This document shows, piece by piece, positions 35,141-43,524 of a stretch of 64,000 nucleotides of DNA. A program made the position numbers and the translations under genes. Numbering within the stretch: position 1 is the first letter of the stretch; every line of letters starts with the position of its first letter. The stretch is from Mesorhizobium sp. NFR06 (GTDB lineage Bacteria > Pseudomonadota > Alphaproteobacteria > Rhizobiales > Rhizobiaceae): contig NZ_FOVT01000004.1 of NCBI RefSeq assembly GCF_900115245.1, forward strand, positions 1-64,000, read 5' to 3'. The notes below the pieces were generated by a model. That model searched no databases. It saw nothing but the letters and a program-made list of their open reading frames with translations, and was not told the DNA's origin.

Positions 35141-35473
35141 TTACTGAGCTGGCGCCGGGGCAGGTGCCGGAGCAGGCGCTGGGGCCGGAGCGGGTGCCGG
35201 AGCCGGGGCAGGCGCGGGCGCCGGAGCAGGGGCTGGAGCCGGCGCTGGTTCGGCAGGCTTCATCGCTGGTGCAGGCGCCGGGGCCGGCGTGCTGGCGGCC
35301 GGCGGCTCAGCCGGGGCCGGGGCATGCTCGCCGCCGCTTCTGCCAAAGACATAATACGCAACAATGGCCAGGATAATGACAACTAGGGCAATCAGCCACC
35401 CGCTGCCGCCACCACCGCCACTCGAGGTGGGAGGCGTGCTCGAAGGGGTGAAGGGGTCGTTAGGGTTCGCCAT
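35141..35473 (-). CDS. Membrane-anchored Ala-Pro repeat protein
   Basis: A 110-residue protein. A Gly/Ser-rich N-terminus (SSGGGGGSG) is followed by one transmembrane helix (WLIALVVIILAIVAYYVFG), and the C-terminal half consists almost only of Ala-Pro dipeptides. Such AP tracts form stiff extended rods, as in TonB-like linkers, so this part may reach across the periplasm. No catalytic domain is visible. The repeat is coded by variable hexamers (gccggc, gcaggc), so copy number may vary between strains. A clean terminator follows. Confidence 0.72.
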   Translation of the reverse strand: MANPNDPFTPSSTPPTSSGGGGGSGWLIALVVIILAIVAYYVFGRSGGEHAPAPAEPPAASTPAPAPAPAMKPAEPAPAPAPAPAPAPAPAPAPAPAPAPAPAPAPAPAQ

Positions 35474-35606
35474 GAAACGTGTCCTCCGTGGATGAAAGTC
35501 CTCAAAATAACAGCCATCAACGCGCTGATCCCGCCATGGGTTTCACGCGAACGGACGGAAAGCGCTGAAAAGCCAGCGTTTTCAGGTCCGCCAGCCGCCA
35601 GACGAC

Positions 35607-36671
35607 TCAGTTGACGGCGGTAACACTATACCCTGCCTTGCGAAAATCCTCGACCAGTCCTTCCGGACCGGGCAGATGCATGGCGCCAACGGCCATGAAG
35701 ACGTTGCCTTTGGCCAATATCGGCCCGGCATGCGCCGCCATCACCTTGTTTCGGCTGGTGATCATGGTTTGCTCGAAGGCGGCATAGCCAGCCTTGTCGT
35801 CCGCCTCGTCCGGCAAGACGGCCCGAAACAGCGGCCAGAACATGCCGACCTCGCCGCGCTGGTAGAGCACGATCATCGTCTCGTTGACGTCATTCACCTT
35901 GTCGCCGAGCTTCATCGTCTCGACCAAGCTCTTCATGTGGAATTCGAGCGGCAGCGAGGCCATCGCGCGCAGCTGGTCGACGGCGGTTTCCAGCCCTTCG
36001 ACGTCTTTTCCCGAAGCCTTGGCGTCCGAGGCGAGCTTGACGTCCAGCACGGGTTCGCCGGCGCTCTGGCGCGCCACCTCGCAGGCCGGCAATGCCATCA
36101 TCGCCGACAGGATCCACGGCTTCATCTTGGCGACCGTCGCCGGCGGGATGCCGCGGGCATCGAGCCCCTTGTTCAGCGTCGCCGCATCCTCAGGCGACAG
36201 GAGCGACGACAGCGTGGTGTTGTCGGTGAACATCATCAGGCCGGGTTCGCTGGCCATCGCGGCCATCATCTTGGCGTTGTCGAGCGCGTCGGTGGTTTCG
36301 ATAATGACGGTGCCGGCGCCGTCATAGGCTTTCCTGGCGGCGGCCGGCAGCGTGGTGACGCGCGTGTCGGTCATGTGCATGGTGCCGAACAGATAGGACG
36401 GTTTTTCACCCGGTTTCTCCAGCTTCCACAACAGGCCCTTGCCGTTGGGAACCGCCGCCGCTTCGGCCTCGACCTTCTTGAAGGCCGCGGGATCGTTCTT
36501 TTCCAGCGCGGTCAAAAGATCGGTGCCGTCGCAAGTGGGCGCTTCCGCATGCGCCCGGCCGGCGAGCAGCAGAACGACGAGGAAAGACAGGAAAAACAGC
36601 AGGTTGAGCGCTGCAAGCAGCTTCAACGAGACAAGGGCCGCGCGGTCGGCGATGGCGATGACGCGTTTCAT
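35607..36671 (-). CDS. TraB/GumN family protein
   Basis: A 354-residue protein with an N-terminal membrane segment or signal (LLAALNLLFFLSFLVVLLLA). The TraB/GumN domain follows, with SYLFGTMHMTD (GTxH motif), VIIETTDALDN (catalytic-type Glu) and the late NVFMAVGAMHLPGPEGLVEDF (GAxH). The family is thought to contain metal-dependent peptidase-like proteins; its role in rhizobia is unknown. I use the ATG at 36671 (MKRVIAIADR); a TTG at 36701 is also in frame. It is transcribed towards the AP-repeat gene. Confidence 0.87.
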   Translation of the reverse strand: MKRVIAIADRAALVSLKLLAALNLLFFLSFLVVLLLAGRAHAEAPTCDGTDLLTALEKNDPAAFKKVEAEAAAVPNGKGLLWKLEKPGEKPSYLFGTMHMTDTRVTTLPAAARKAYDGAGTVIIETTDALDNAKMMAAMASEPGLMMFTDNTTLSSLLSPEDAATLNKGLDARGIPPATVAKMKPWILSAMMALPACEVARQSAGEPVLDVKLASDAKASGKDVEGLETAVDQLRAMASLPLEFHMKSLVETMKLGDKVNDVNETMIVLYQRGEVGMFWPLFRAVLPDEADDKAGYAAFEQTMITSRNKVMAAHAGPILAKGNVFMAVGAMHLPGPEGLVEDFRKAGYSVTAVN

Positions 36672-36814
36672 GGGAAGCGTCTTAGCGATGAAAAGCGGCA
36701 AAACGGTTAACCGGCGAGGTGAAATTGTTTGAGGTGCGGTGCCGGGTGGAATGCCCTTGGTAGTTAGCGGAAACGCCCATCGAAGTCCGGAGGGCTCATG
36801 ATGACCCAGAGGGG

Positions 36815-37753
36815 TTACGCCCTTGGATGCGCCCGCTCGTAGATATCGAGCAGCCTTGCGGTGTCGACGCCGGTATAGACCTGGGTGGTCGAAAGGCTGG
36901 CGTGGCCCAGCAGTTCCTGGATGGTGCGCAGGTCGCCGCCACGGCCGAGCAGATGGGTGGCGAAGGAATGCCGCAGGGCATGCGGCGTCGCCGTGTCCGG
37001 CAGGTTCAGCGCCGAGCGCAGCTTGGCCATCTCGCGCTGCACGATGGCCGGATTGAGCGGTCCGCCGCGGGCGCCGCGGAACAGCAGGCCCTTGGGATCG
37101 ATATGGAAAGGGCAGAGCCGGCGATATTCGGCAACCGCCCGCCAGGCCGCGGGCAGCACCGGCACCAGCCGCGTCTTGCCGCCCTTGCCGGTGACGCGCA
37201 GCACGCTATCGGCCTCGGAGGCGAGATCGGTGCCGGTCAGACCGAGCGCTTCCGAGATGCGCAGGCCGGAGCCGTAAAGCAGGGTCAGCACAGCGGCGTT
37301 GCGCGCGGCGATCCATGGTTCTTGCGCCAGCTGGCCCTCCACCGCGACGACCTGCTTGGCGTCGCTTGCGGTCAGCGGCTTGGGCAGCGACTTTGGCTGG
37401 CGCGGGGCGCGCAGGGCTGCCGCACCCGCGGCATTGACCAGCCCTCGGCGTTCGAGAAAGCGCAGCAGCGAGCGGATGCCGGCAAGGCCGCGCCCCAGCG
37501 TGCGGGCGCCGGCGCCGGTGTTGCGGCGCGCGGCGAGAAAGCCGCGCAGGTCGGCCGGGCGCAGGTCGGCGATGTCCGAAATGCCCGGCTGTCCGCCGCA
37601 ATGCCCGGTCAGGAAATGCAGGAACTGGCGCGTGTCGCGTTCATAAGCCTCGACCGTCTCCGGCGAGAGCCGGCGCTCATGCGCCAGCATCTTCAGCCAC
37701 GCCTGGCGCGCCGCCTGAAGGTCGGGCTTTGCCGGGATGAGGAATTCCTGCAT
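36815..37753 (-). CDS. xerC: Tyrosine recombinase XerC
   Basis: Resolves chromosome dimers at dif together with XerD. It has 312 residues. The N-terminal SAM-like core-binding domain (WLKMLAHERRLSPETVEAYE) is followed by the catalytic domain with Arg in YGSGLRISEALGL, Lys in VTGKGGKTR, HALRHSFATHLLGRGGD, the second His in LLGHASLSTTQ and the nucleophile Tyr in TTQVYTGVD. All six catalytic residues are present. The start is ATG 37753. The stand-alone chromosomal location with no adjacent att or phage genes supports XerC rather than an integrase. Confidence 0.92.
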   Translation of the reverse strand: MQEFLIPAKPDLQAARQAWLKMLAHERRLSPETVEAYERDTRQFLHFLTGHCGGQPGISDIADLRPADLRGFLAARRNTGAGARTLGRGLAGIRSLLRFLERRGLVNAAGAAALRAPRQPKSLPKPLTASDAKQVVAVEGQLAQEPWIAARNAAVLTLLYGSGLRISEALGLTGTDLASEADSVLRVTGKGGKTRLVPVLPAAWRAVAEYRRLCPFHIDPKGLLFRGARGGPLNPAIVQREMAKLRSALNLPDTATPHALRHSFATHLLGRGGDLRTIQELLGHASLSTTQVYTGVDTARLLDIYERAHPRA

Positions 37754-37867
37754 GGGTGTTTTCCGGTTTCAGGCATTTTCCGGCGGGCAGGTTAGGAAGC
37801 GGTGAAGAGGCGATCATTGAAATGATGGCCTCGCGGGGTTAGAGCAGGGCAAAGGAAATTGGCGGCG

Positions 37868-38464
37868 ATGTCGAAGCTCGAAAACCCCGTACAGATGGCC
37901 GTTATCGGCGCCGCCCACGGCATCAAGGGCGAGTTGCGGGTGAAAACCTTCACTGGCGATCCGCTGGCGCTGGCCGATTACGGCCCGCTTCATACCAAGG
38001 ACGGCCGCACATTCCAGATCATCGACATCAGGCCGGCGGGCAGCGTCGTCGTCGTGCGTTTCAAGGGTGTCGCCGACCGCAATGCCGCCGAGGCGCTGGC
38101 CGGCACCGAGCTTTTCGTCGACCGCTCGGTGCTGCCCGACGACGGCGAGGAGGACGAGTTCTATCACGCCGACCTGATCGGTCTCGATATCAGGGACGAT
38201 ACGGGCGTCATCGGCAAGGTCGTCGCGGTGCACAATTTCGGCGGCGGCGATATCCTCGATGTCACGCTTGCCGGCCGCAAGGGCGTGCTGATCCCGTTCA
38301 CGCAGGCCGCGGTGCCGCATGTCTCGATCGCCGACGGTTTCATCCAGGTCAATCCGCTGGCGGCGGGACTGGTCGATGACGAGGAGAGCGAAGCGCCGAG
38401 CCGTTCCGGCTTCGACCCGAAGGGCCGGCCGCGCGGACCGAAGGATGCCGGGGGCAACCGGTGA
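37868..38464 (+). CDS. rimM: Ribosome maturation factor RimM
   Basis: Binds ribosomal protein S19 and assists 30S head maturation. It has 198 residues. The N-terminal RimM barrel ([20 protein letters not shown]) and the C-terminal PRC barrel ([34 protein letters not shown]) are both present, with a charged tail. The ATG at 37868 is preferred to the TTG at 37859. Its stop overlaps the trmD GTG. ffh and rpsP, which often precede rimM, are not here; xerC is divergent instead. Confidence 0.95.
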   Translation: MSKLENPVQMAVIGAAHGIKGELRVKTFTGDPLALADYGPLHTKDGRTFQIIDIRPAGSVVVVRFKGVADRNAAEALAGTELFVDRSVLPDDGEEDEFYHADLIGLDIRDDTGVIGKVVAVHNFGGGDILDVTLAGRKGVLIPFTQAAVPHVSIADGFIQVNPLAAGLVDDEESEAPSRSGFDPKGRPRGPKDAGGNR

Positions 38465-39156
38465 GCTTTGCCGCTTCGGTGCTGACGCTCTATCCGGAGA
38501 TGTTTCCAGGCGCGCTCGGCCTGTCGCTGGCCGGCCGCGCGCTGGAGGCCGGCACATGGTCGCTGGAGGCGATCCAGATCCGCGATTTCGCCACCGACAA
38601 GCACCGCACCGTCGACGACACGCCAGCCGGCGGCGGCGCCGGCATGGTGATGCGCGCCGACGTGCTGGCCATGGCCGTCGACCACGCCTCGCCGCCGGGC
38701 GATCCGCGCCCGCGCCTGCTGATGAGCCCGCGCGGCAAACCGCTGACGCAGGCCCGTGTTCGCGAACTGGCCGCCGGTCCTGGCGCCGTCATCCTGTGCG
38801 GACGCTTCGAAGGCGTCGACCAGCGGCTGATCGAGGCGCGCGAACTGGAGGAAGTCTCGATCGGCGATTTTATCTTGTCCGGCGGCGAGCCGGCCGCGCT
38901 GGTGCTGCTCGATGCCGTGGTTCGATTGTTGCCGGGGGTCATGGGCAACGCCGTGTCGGGCGAGGAGGAAAGTTTTGAGAGCGGGCTGCTCGAGCATCCG
39001 CACTATACGCGGCCGCAGGAGTTCGAGGGCAGGCCGATCCCGGACGTGCTCACTTCCGGCAACCACAAGAAAATCGCCGAATGGCGGCGCGCCGAGGCCG
39101 AGAAGCTGACCCGGGAACGGCGGCCGGATTTGCTGCGAGCCGCTCCGCTCCGGTAG
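38461..39156 (+). CDS. trmD: tRNA (guanine-N1-)-methyltransferase TrmD
   Basis: Methylates G37 of tRNAs with a G36. It has 231 residues with the SPOUT trefoil knot: [34 protein letters not shown] and the C-terminal [20 protein letters not shown]. The start is GTG 38461, which overlaps the rimM stop codon (GTGA), so the pair is translationally coupled. rplS lies 1.2 kb downstream, separated by a convergent permease gene. Confidence 0.95.
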   Translation: MSFAASVLTLYPEMFPGALGLSLAGRALEAGTWSLEAIQIRDFATDKHRTVDDTPAGGGAGMVMRADVLAMAVDHASPPGDPRPRLLMSPRGKPLTQARVRELAAGPGAVILCGRFEGVDQRLIEARELEEVSIGDFILSGGEPAALVLLDAVVRLLPGVMGNAVSGEEESFESGLLEHPHYTRPQEFEGRPIPDVLTSGNHKKIAEWRRAEAEKLTRERRPDLLRAAPLR

Positions 39157-39241
39157 GTCGGACGGATCATCCTTGTGCCTGGCCGACCATGATGCCAAAA
39201 ACCGGTTCGCACGTTTCGCTTACGCGGTCCTGCGGTGAGGC

Positions 39242-39994
39242 TCAGCCCTTGGTGAAATAGTAAAAGGCGAGAAACAGGCCGACGGCGACGACGAAGCCGC
39301 GCACGACCCCTTGCGGCACGCGCTTGGCGATCCAGACGCCGGCATAGCCGCCGAGCGCGCCACCCGGCACCATGACGAGCGCCTGCGGCCAGGCGACGAC
39401 GCCGCCCGTGACGAAGACCAGGATGGCGATGGCGGCGATGACCATGGCCAGCATGTTCTTCAGCGCATTGAGCTTGTGGTAGTCGCCGGCCTGCGTCAGG
39501 CCAAGCGTAGCCAGCATCATCACGCCCATGCCGGCGCCGAAGAAGCCGCCATAGACGGAAGTCAGGAACTGCGCCAGCGAACCTGTCAGGGAGCCGACCG
39601 AGGCCTGGTGCTCCGGTCCGGCCGTCGGCTTGAGCCACGGCCCGGCGGCGAAGAGCGCGGTGGCGGCGATCAGCAGCCACGGCACCAGCGCGCGGAAGGA
39701 CGGGTTGGAGAGCGCGAGCAGGATGAGCGAGCCCGCCAGCGCGCCGAAGGCGGAGATGACGCAAAGCAGCAGCGCCTGGCGCCAGAAATGCCTGATGTCG
39801 TCGCGATAGGCGAGCGTCGAGGTGATGTAGCCTGGAAACTGCGTCACCGAGGAGGTGGCGTTGGCGACGATCGGCGGCACGCCGACCAGGGTCATGGCGC
39901 CGAAGGTGACGAAGGTGCCGCCGCCGGCGACGGCGTTGACCACGCCGGAGACAAAACCGGCGAGAAAGAGCAGCACGGCATCGAAAAAGGTCAT
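39242..39994 (-). CDS. TauE/SafE family sulfite exporter-like permease
   Basis: A 250-residue membrane protein with about eight helices in two homologous halves. The signature motifs are FLAGFVSGVVNAVAGGGTFV at the N-terminus and its counterpart FLTSVYGGFFGAGMGVMMLA in the middle. The family exports small organic or sulfur anions; the substrate is not determined here. The start is ATG 39994 (MTFFDAVLLFL). It is convergent with trmD, inserted between trmD and rplS, which are usually neighbours. Confidence 0.9.
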   Translation of the reverse strand: MTFFDAVLLFLAGFVSGVVNAVAGGGTFVTFGAMTLVGVPPIVANATSSVTQFPGYITSTLAYRDDIRHFWRQALLLCVISAFGALAGSLILLALSNPSFRALVPWLLIAATALFAAGPWLKPTAGPEHQASVGSLTGSLAQFLTSVYGGFFGAGMGVMMLATLGLTQAGDYHKLNALKNMLAMVIAAIAILVFVTGGVVAWPQALVMVPGGALGGYAGVWIAKRVPQGVVRGFVVAVGLFLAFYYFTKG

Positions 39995-40365
39995 TTCAGG
40001 AAGCGCCAAGGAAAAACACTTTTCCCGCTTAGAAAGCTTGCGAGACGGGCGCAACCCGGCACGGCGGCAATATGATGGTGCCATCAGCAAAACATGCCTT
40101 CAAAGCACGTTGCGCTGAAGCGCATGTCAGGCGATGCGTTTTGGCACACGCTTCTGGGGACATGCATTAGCGCGTGACAAAGCGGCAAAATAGCTGTATG
40201 TGCCCGCCCGAACCGGAAGAACGATCTTCTGGACCCGTCAACAATGGCGGTGTAGCCGTCCCTGCCCGATGTCTCCGACTGACGGCATAGCCGAGCGGTC
40301 AATGGAACTGCAAGGCGAGTTGAGGACGCTCTGACTGTCGGAAGAACAAGAAGTGGATAATTGAG
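39995..40365. other. Intergenic region upstream of rplS
   Basis: About 370 bp without a recognisable gene. It must hold the divergent promoters of the permease gene and rplS. The 200 bp before rplS could form a long leader RNA, but I cannot recognise a known ribosomal-protein leader or riboswitch in it. Confidence 0.5.
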
Positions 40366-40884
40366 ATGGATCTCATCCGTCAGCTCGAGGCCGAACAGGC
40401 CGCCAAGATCGAAGCCAAGCGCAAGCTGCCCGAATTCCAGCCCGGCGACACCGTGCGCGTCCAGGTGCGCGTCACCGAAGGCACCCGCACCCGCGTCCAG
40501 GCCTATGAGGGCGTCGTCATCGCCCGCGCCGGCTCCGGCTTCCAGGAGAATTTCACCGTCCGCAAGATTTCCTACGGCGAAGGCGTCGAGCGCGTGTTCC
40601 CGGTCTACTCGCCGATGGTCGAGGGCGTCGAGATCGTGCGCCGCGGCAAGGTGCGCCGCGCCAAGCTCTATTACCTGCGCGACCGTCGCGGCAAGTCGGC
40701 CCGCATTTCGGAAAACACCGGCGTGCGCGCACGCAAGCTCAACGACGAAGAGCGCGATGCGCTGAACGCCGAGCGCGCCCGCATCGAGGCCGAGAAGGTC
40801 GCCGCCGCCCAGGCGCTGGCCGCCGAGACGGCCGCCAAGGAAGCCGCCGAGAAGAAGGCGGCCGAGACCGCTTCCGCCGAATAA
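40366..40884 (+). CDS. rplS: 50S ribosomal protein L19
   Basis: A 172-residue L19, a 30S-50S bridge protein. The conserved core is [40 protein letters not shown] and [14 protein letters not shown]. The C-terminus has an extra Ala/Glu/Lys-rich helical tail ([20 protein letters not shown]) of about 50 residues, common in rhizobial L19. The start is ATG 40366. A strong intrinsic terminator follows. Confidence 0.97.
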   Translation: MDLIRQLEAEQAAKIEAKRKLPEFQPGDTVRVQVRVTEGTRTRVQAYEGVVIARAGSGFQENFTVRKISYGEGVERVFPVYSPMVEGVEIVRRGKVRRAKLYYLRDRRGKSARISENTGVRARKLNDEERDALNAERARIEAEKVAAAQALAAETAAKEAAEKKAAETASAE

Positions 40885-40906
40885 GGCATTTGCGAAACAG
40901 GTTTGG

Positions 40907-40933
40907 AAAAGGGCGGCTTCGGCCGCCTTTTTT
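40907..40933 (+). terminator. Intrinsic terminator of rplS
   Basis: Stem ggcggc/gccgcc (40912-40917 and 40922-40927) with a ttcg-type loop, followed by a run of six T. It lies 23 bp after the rplS stop codon. Confidence 0.9.
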
Positions 40934-40982
40934 CGTTGTACCGCTATCGCAAGCGTTCTGAATTTGATCGAAGCCTTCGCGT

Positions 40983-41193
40983 TTTCGTCATTCTAGGGCG
41001 GAGCGACGCGAAGCGGAGCGAAGACCCTAGAATCCATGCCGTTACCTTCGCGAGGAATGCGGCGATAGAGAATGGAACTCCGTCGAACCTTTTAAAAGAT
41101 AGGTCTGCACCGCAGTATCGCTCTTATCTCACGGAATTCATTCTAGGGTCTGCGCGTCGCTTCGCTCCTTGCTCCACCCTAGAATTACGAAGG
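40983..41193. repeat. REPIN-like inverted hairpin doublet (family B, copy 5)
   Basis: The left arm (cgtcattctaggg...ccctagaatccatgccgttac) and the right arm (ctcacggaattcattctaggg...ccctagaattacgaagg) are inverted. The loop cores are gcgacgcgaagcgg on the left and cgcttcgctccttgct on the right. About 70 bp of unrelated DNA is enclosed. Confidence 0.8.
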
Positions 41194-41244
41194 CGATTGG
41201 TCAGCGCTTCTTCACGCCCCCTTTTTGTCCGCCGGTAGCGCTTT

Positions 41245-41300
41245 GATCCTCGGGGTCTGCGCCGCGTCGCTACGCTCCTTGCCCCGACCGTGGATGACGA
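41245..41300. repeat. Solitary arm of family B repeat
   Basis: The sequence gatcctcggggtctgc...cgtcgctacgctccttgc...cgtggatgacga matches one right arm of the family. No partner lies within 50 bp on either side. It ends just upstream of the ohr promoter. Confidence 0.65.
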
Positions 41301-41308
41301 CACCGGAG

Positions 41309-41338
41309 TTGACATTCATTTATCTTGTACACTAAATA
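41309..41338 (+). promoter_or_regulatory. Promoter of ohr-ohrR
   Basis: A perfect -35 TTGACA (41309-41314), an 18-bp spacer and a -10 TAAATA (41333-41338), about 30 bp before the ohr ATG. The -10 lies within the dyad of the putative OhrR operator. Confidence 0.75.
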
Positions 41339-41349
41339 ATCGTGTACAA
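41325..41349. promoter_or_regulatory. Putative OhrR operator
   Basis: An exact dyad of TTGTACAC (41325-41332) and GTGTACAA (41342-41349) with a 9-bp AT-rich centre that covers the -10 box. Its position and the MarR-type regulator in the same operon suggest autorepression by OhrR, relieved when its cysteine is oxidised by organic hydroperoxides. Confidence 0.7.
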
Positions 41350-41366
41350 ATTGAATGGAGAAGACA

Positions 41367-41786
41367 ATGTCGGCACTTTACAGCACCCAGGCTCACGTCA
41401 CCGGCGGCCGCAACGGTCACGGCGAGACCAGCGACGGCCTGCTCAAGGTCGATCTGGCGATGCCGAAGGAACTCGGCGGCAAGGGCGGCGCGACCAATCC
41501 CGAGCAGCTTTTCGCCGTCGGTTACGCGGCCTGCTTCGAAAGCGCGGTGCGCTTCATCGCGCGTCAGCAGAAACTGCCGCTGCAGGACGCCTCGGTCACG
41601 TCCACGGTCAGCCTCTACCCGAACGAGCAGGGCGGCTTCAGGCTTGGTGTCGCGCTGGCGGCGCAGATCAAAGGCCTTGATCAAGCGGCCGCTGAGGCGC
41701 TTGTATCGGAAGCGCACAAGATCTGCCCCTATTCCAACGCCGTCCGGGGCAATATCGATGTGGCGCTCTCGGCAAAGGCGGCATGA
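41367..41786 (+). CDS. ohr: Organic hydroperoxide resistance protein Ohr
   Basis: A thiol peroxidase that reduces organic and fatty-acid hydroperoxides. It has 139 residues with the two catalytic cysteines in GYAACFESAV and KICPYSNAVRGN, plus the conserved Arg/Glu environment. The ATG at 41367 is preferred because GGAGAAG lies directly upstream; an ATG at 41355 would remove that site from the leader. It is co-transcribed with ohrR, overlapping it by 4 bp. Confidence 0.94.
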   Translation: MSALYSTQAHVTGGRNGHGETSDGLLKVDLAMPKELGGKGGATNPEQLFAVGYAACFESAVRFIARQQKLPLQDASVTSTVSLYPNEQGGFRLGVALAAQIKGLDQAAAEALVSEAHKICPYSNAVRGNIDVALSAKAA

Positions 41787-42283
41787 CGACGAAAACCGAA
41801 GCCATGGCCAAGCAAGTCCCGGCGCAAGACGCCGGGGCGATCGATGTGCCGCGCCTCGATCAGCAGCTCTGCTTCGCGCTCTATTCGGCAAGCGGGCTGA
41901 TGACCAAGCTCTACCGGCCGCTGCTCGACCCGCTCGGCCTCACCTATCCGCAATATCTGGCGATGCTGGCGCTGTGGCAACGCTCGCCGAGCACGGTCGG
42001 TGAGCTCGGCGAAGCGCTGGGGCTCGATTCGGCGACGCTGACGCCGCTGATCAAGCGCATGGAAGCGGGCGGTCTCGTGACGCGCCGGCGCGATCATGCC
42101 GACGAGCGTCGGGTGCTGGTCGAGCCGACCGCCAAGGGGCAGGCGCTGCGGGCGAAGATGAAGGACGTCCAGGCAGGCCTCGCCTGCGCCATGCCATTGA
42201 CGGCGAACGAGCTCAAGGCCCTGCATGGCACGCTTACCCGCCTGGTGGCCGGGTTGCGCGAGGCCACGGCTGATCAGGACTGA
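41783..42283 (+). CDS. ohrR: MarR-family organic peroxide sensor OhrR
   Basis: A 166-residue repressor of ohr. The reactive cysteine is in the N-terminal helix (QQLCFALYSAS). The winged helix spans roughly residues 60-115 (TVGELGEALGLDSATLTPLI; RRRDHADERRVLVEPT). A second cysteine near the C-terminus (GLACAMPLT) suggests the two-Cys sensing type. The ATG overlaps the ohr stop codon (ATGA). Confidence 0.92.
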   Translation: MTTKTEAMAKQVPAQDAGAIDVPRLDQQLCFALYSASGLMTKLYRPLLDPLGLTYPQYLAMLALWQRSPSTVGELGEALGLDSATLTPLIKRMEAGGLVTRRRDHADERRVLVEPTAKGQALRAKMKDVQAGLACAMPLTANELKALHGTLTRLVAGLREATADQD

Positions 42284-42454
42284 TCGCCGACAGCCATCCT
42301 CCAAACCATCCCTGAAAGAGCATCGGATTGCGCATCGCTTGCCTGCGGCGGCGCGAACCGGCTTGCAAGGCGCCTGCGGCAGGCTAAAGTCGGCGCCGGA
42401 TTTTCCCGATCGCGAAAACTTTGCAAGCGCGGTCGAGCCCTTTGGAGATTGTTC

Positions 42455-43252
42455 ATGACCAAGTCGAAACTGCTGCTGGCCGCCGTCGTGGCCTGCCTTC
42501 TTGCGCCCGTCGCCGCGCTCGCCGACAACTTGCCCGACCTCGGCGGCAAGAAGGTCGTGGTGGTGACGGAAAACGCCTATCCGCCGCTGCAGTTCATCGA
42601 CAAGAAGACCGGCAAGCAGATCGGCTGGGAATATGACGCGATGGACGAGATCGCCAAGCGGCTGAACTTCAAGGTCGAGTACCAGAACACCTCCTGGGAC
42701 GCGATGATCCAGGCGGTTTCGGACAACCAGTACAACATCGGCATGACCGGCATCACCATCAAGGACGACCGCAAGCAGAAGGTCGACTTCTCCGATCCTT
42801 ATATGCGCTCGGAGCAGTTCATGCTGGTGCGCGGCGACGAAAGCCGCTTCACCGATGCCAAGAGTTTTGGCGCCTTCAAGGACGGGCTGATCGGCGCCCA
42901 GCCCGGCACCACGCCCTTCTACACCGCCGTCTACAGCGTGCTCGACGGCAACGAGCAGAACCCGCGCATCAAACTGTTCGAGACGTTTGGCGCGACCGTG
43001 CAGGCGCTGAAATCGGGCGACGTCGACGTGGTGTTGACCGACGGCACCGCCGGCCAGGGCTATGTCGACGCTTCGCAAGGCAAGCTGAAGCTGATCGGCG
43101 GGCCGCTCGGCACCGAGGATTTCGGCTTCATCTTCCCGAAGGGCTCGGACCTGGTGAAGCCGGTCAACGCCGCGATCGCCTCGCTCAAGGCCGACGGCAC
43201 CTTCGACAAGCTCAACAAGAAGTGGTTCCTTGATTACAAGATGGGGCAGTAG
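42455..43252 (+). CDS. Amino-acid ABC transporter substrate-binding protein
   Basis: A 265-residue periplasmic binding protein of the polar amino acid type (SBP_bac_3). The signal peptide is LLLAAVVACLLAPVAALA. The mature domain shows VVVVTENAYPPLQFIDKKTG, GWEYDAMDEIAKRLN and MTGITIKDDRKQKVDFSDPY. The start is ATG 42455, with ttggag upstream. The ligand cannot be fixed. The cognate permease follows after a repeat element, and no ATPase gene is nearby. Confidence 0.92.
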   Translation: MTKSKLLLAAVVACLLAPVAALADNLPDLGGKKVVVVTENAYPPLQFIDKKTGKQIGWEYDAMDEIAKRLNFKVEYQNTSWDAMIQAVSDNQYNIGMTGITIKDDRKQKVDFSDPYMRSEQFMLVRGDESRFTDAKSFGAFKDGLIGAQPGTTPFYTAVYSVLDGNEQNPRIKLFETFGATVQALKSGDVDVVLTDGTAGQGYVDASQGKLKLIGGPLGTEDFGFIFPKGSDLVKPVNAAIASLKADGTFDKLNKKWFLDYKMGQ

Positions 43253-43312
43253 GGCTCTATTTTGGTGCGTGCGATGCGCAACGGTTACGGGCGGAGGGCC
43301 GCGAAAGCCTCA

Positions 43313-43486
43313 TTCCTTCGCGCCCCCCTCTGTCCTGCCGGACATCTCCCCCACAAGGGGGGAGATTGGCAGCTTCGGCGCTTCACCCATCTTCGCAGCC
43401 ACGGTGATTGGCGAAGGCCGGTGCGATATTCGATCTCCCCCCTTGTGGGAGAGATGCCTGGCAAGGCAGAGGGGGGCGCGAAGGAA
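43313..43486. repeat. Palindromic intergenic element (family A, copy 2)
   Basis: Inverted ends (ttccttcgcgcccccctctg... and ...agaggggggcgcgaaggaa) enclose an inner pair acatctcccccacaagg / ccttgtgggagagatg and a variable centre. It lies between the substrate-binding and permease genes of one transporter. Confidence 0.85.
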
Positions 43487-43524
43487 CGCTGTCTCCGTAA
43501 CTATCTTGCCGGCGCTGGCGCTTG

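Noticed and set aside
35160..35300. Short direct repeats resembling a CRISPR array
   Set aside because: The repeats are 6-bp units coding for Ala-Pro without spacers. No cas genes and no regular spacer pattern are seen anywhere.
36672..36701. Longer start (TTG 36701) for the TraB/GumN gene
   Set aside because: The added residues have no family counterpart, and the ATG at 36671 directly precedes the signal segment.
39995..40365. Ribosomal-protein leader or riboswitch before rplS
   Set aside because: I could not match a known structure by eye, and a covariance search would be needed. It is left as an unassigned intergenic region.
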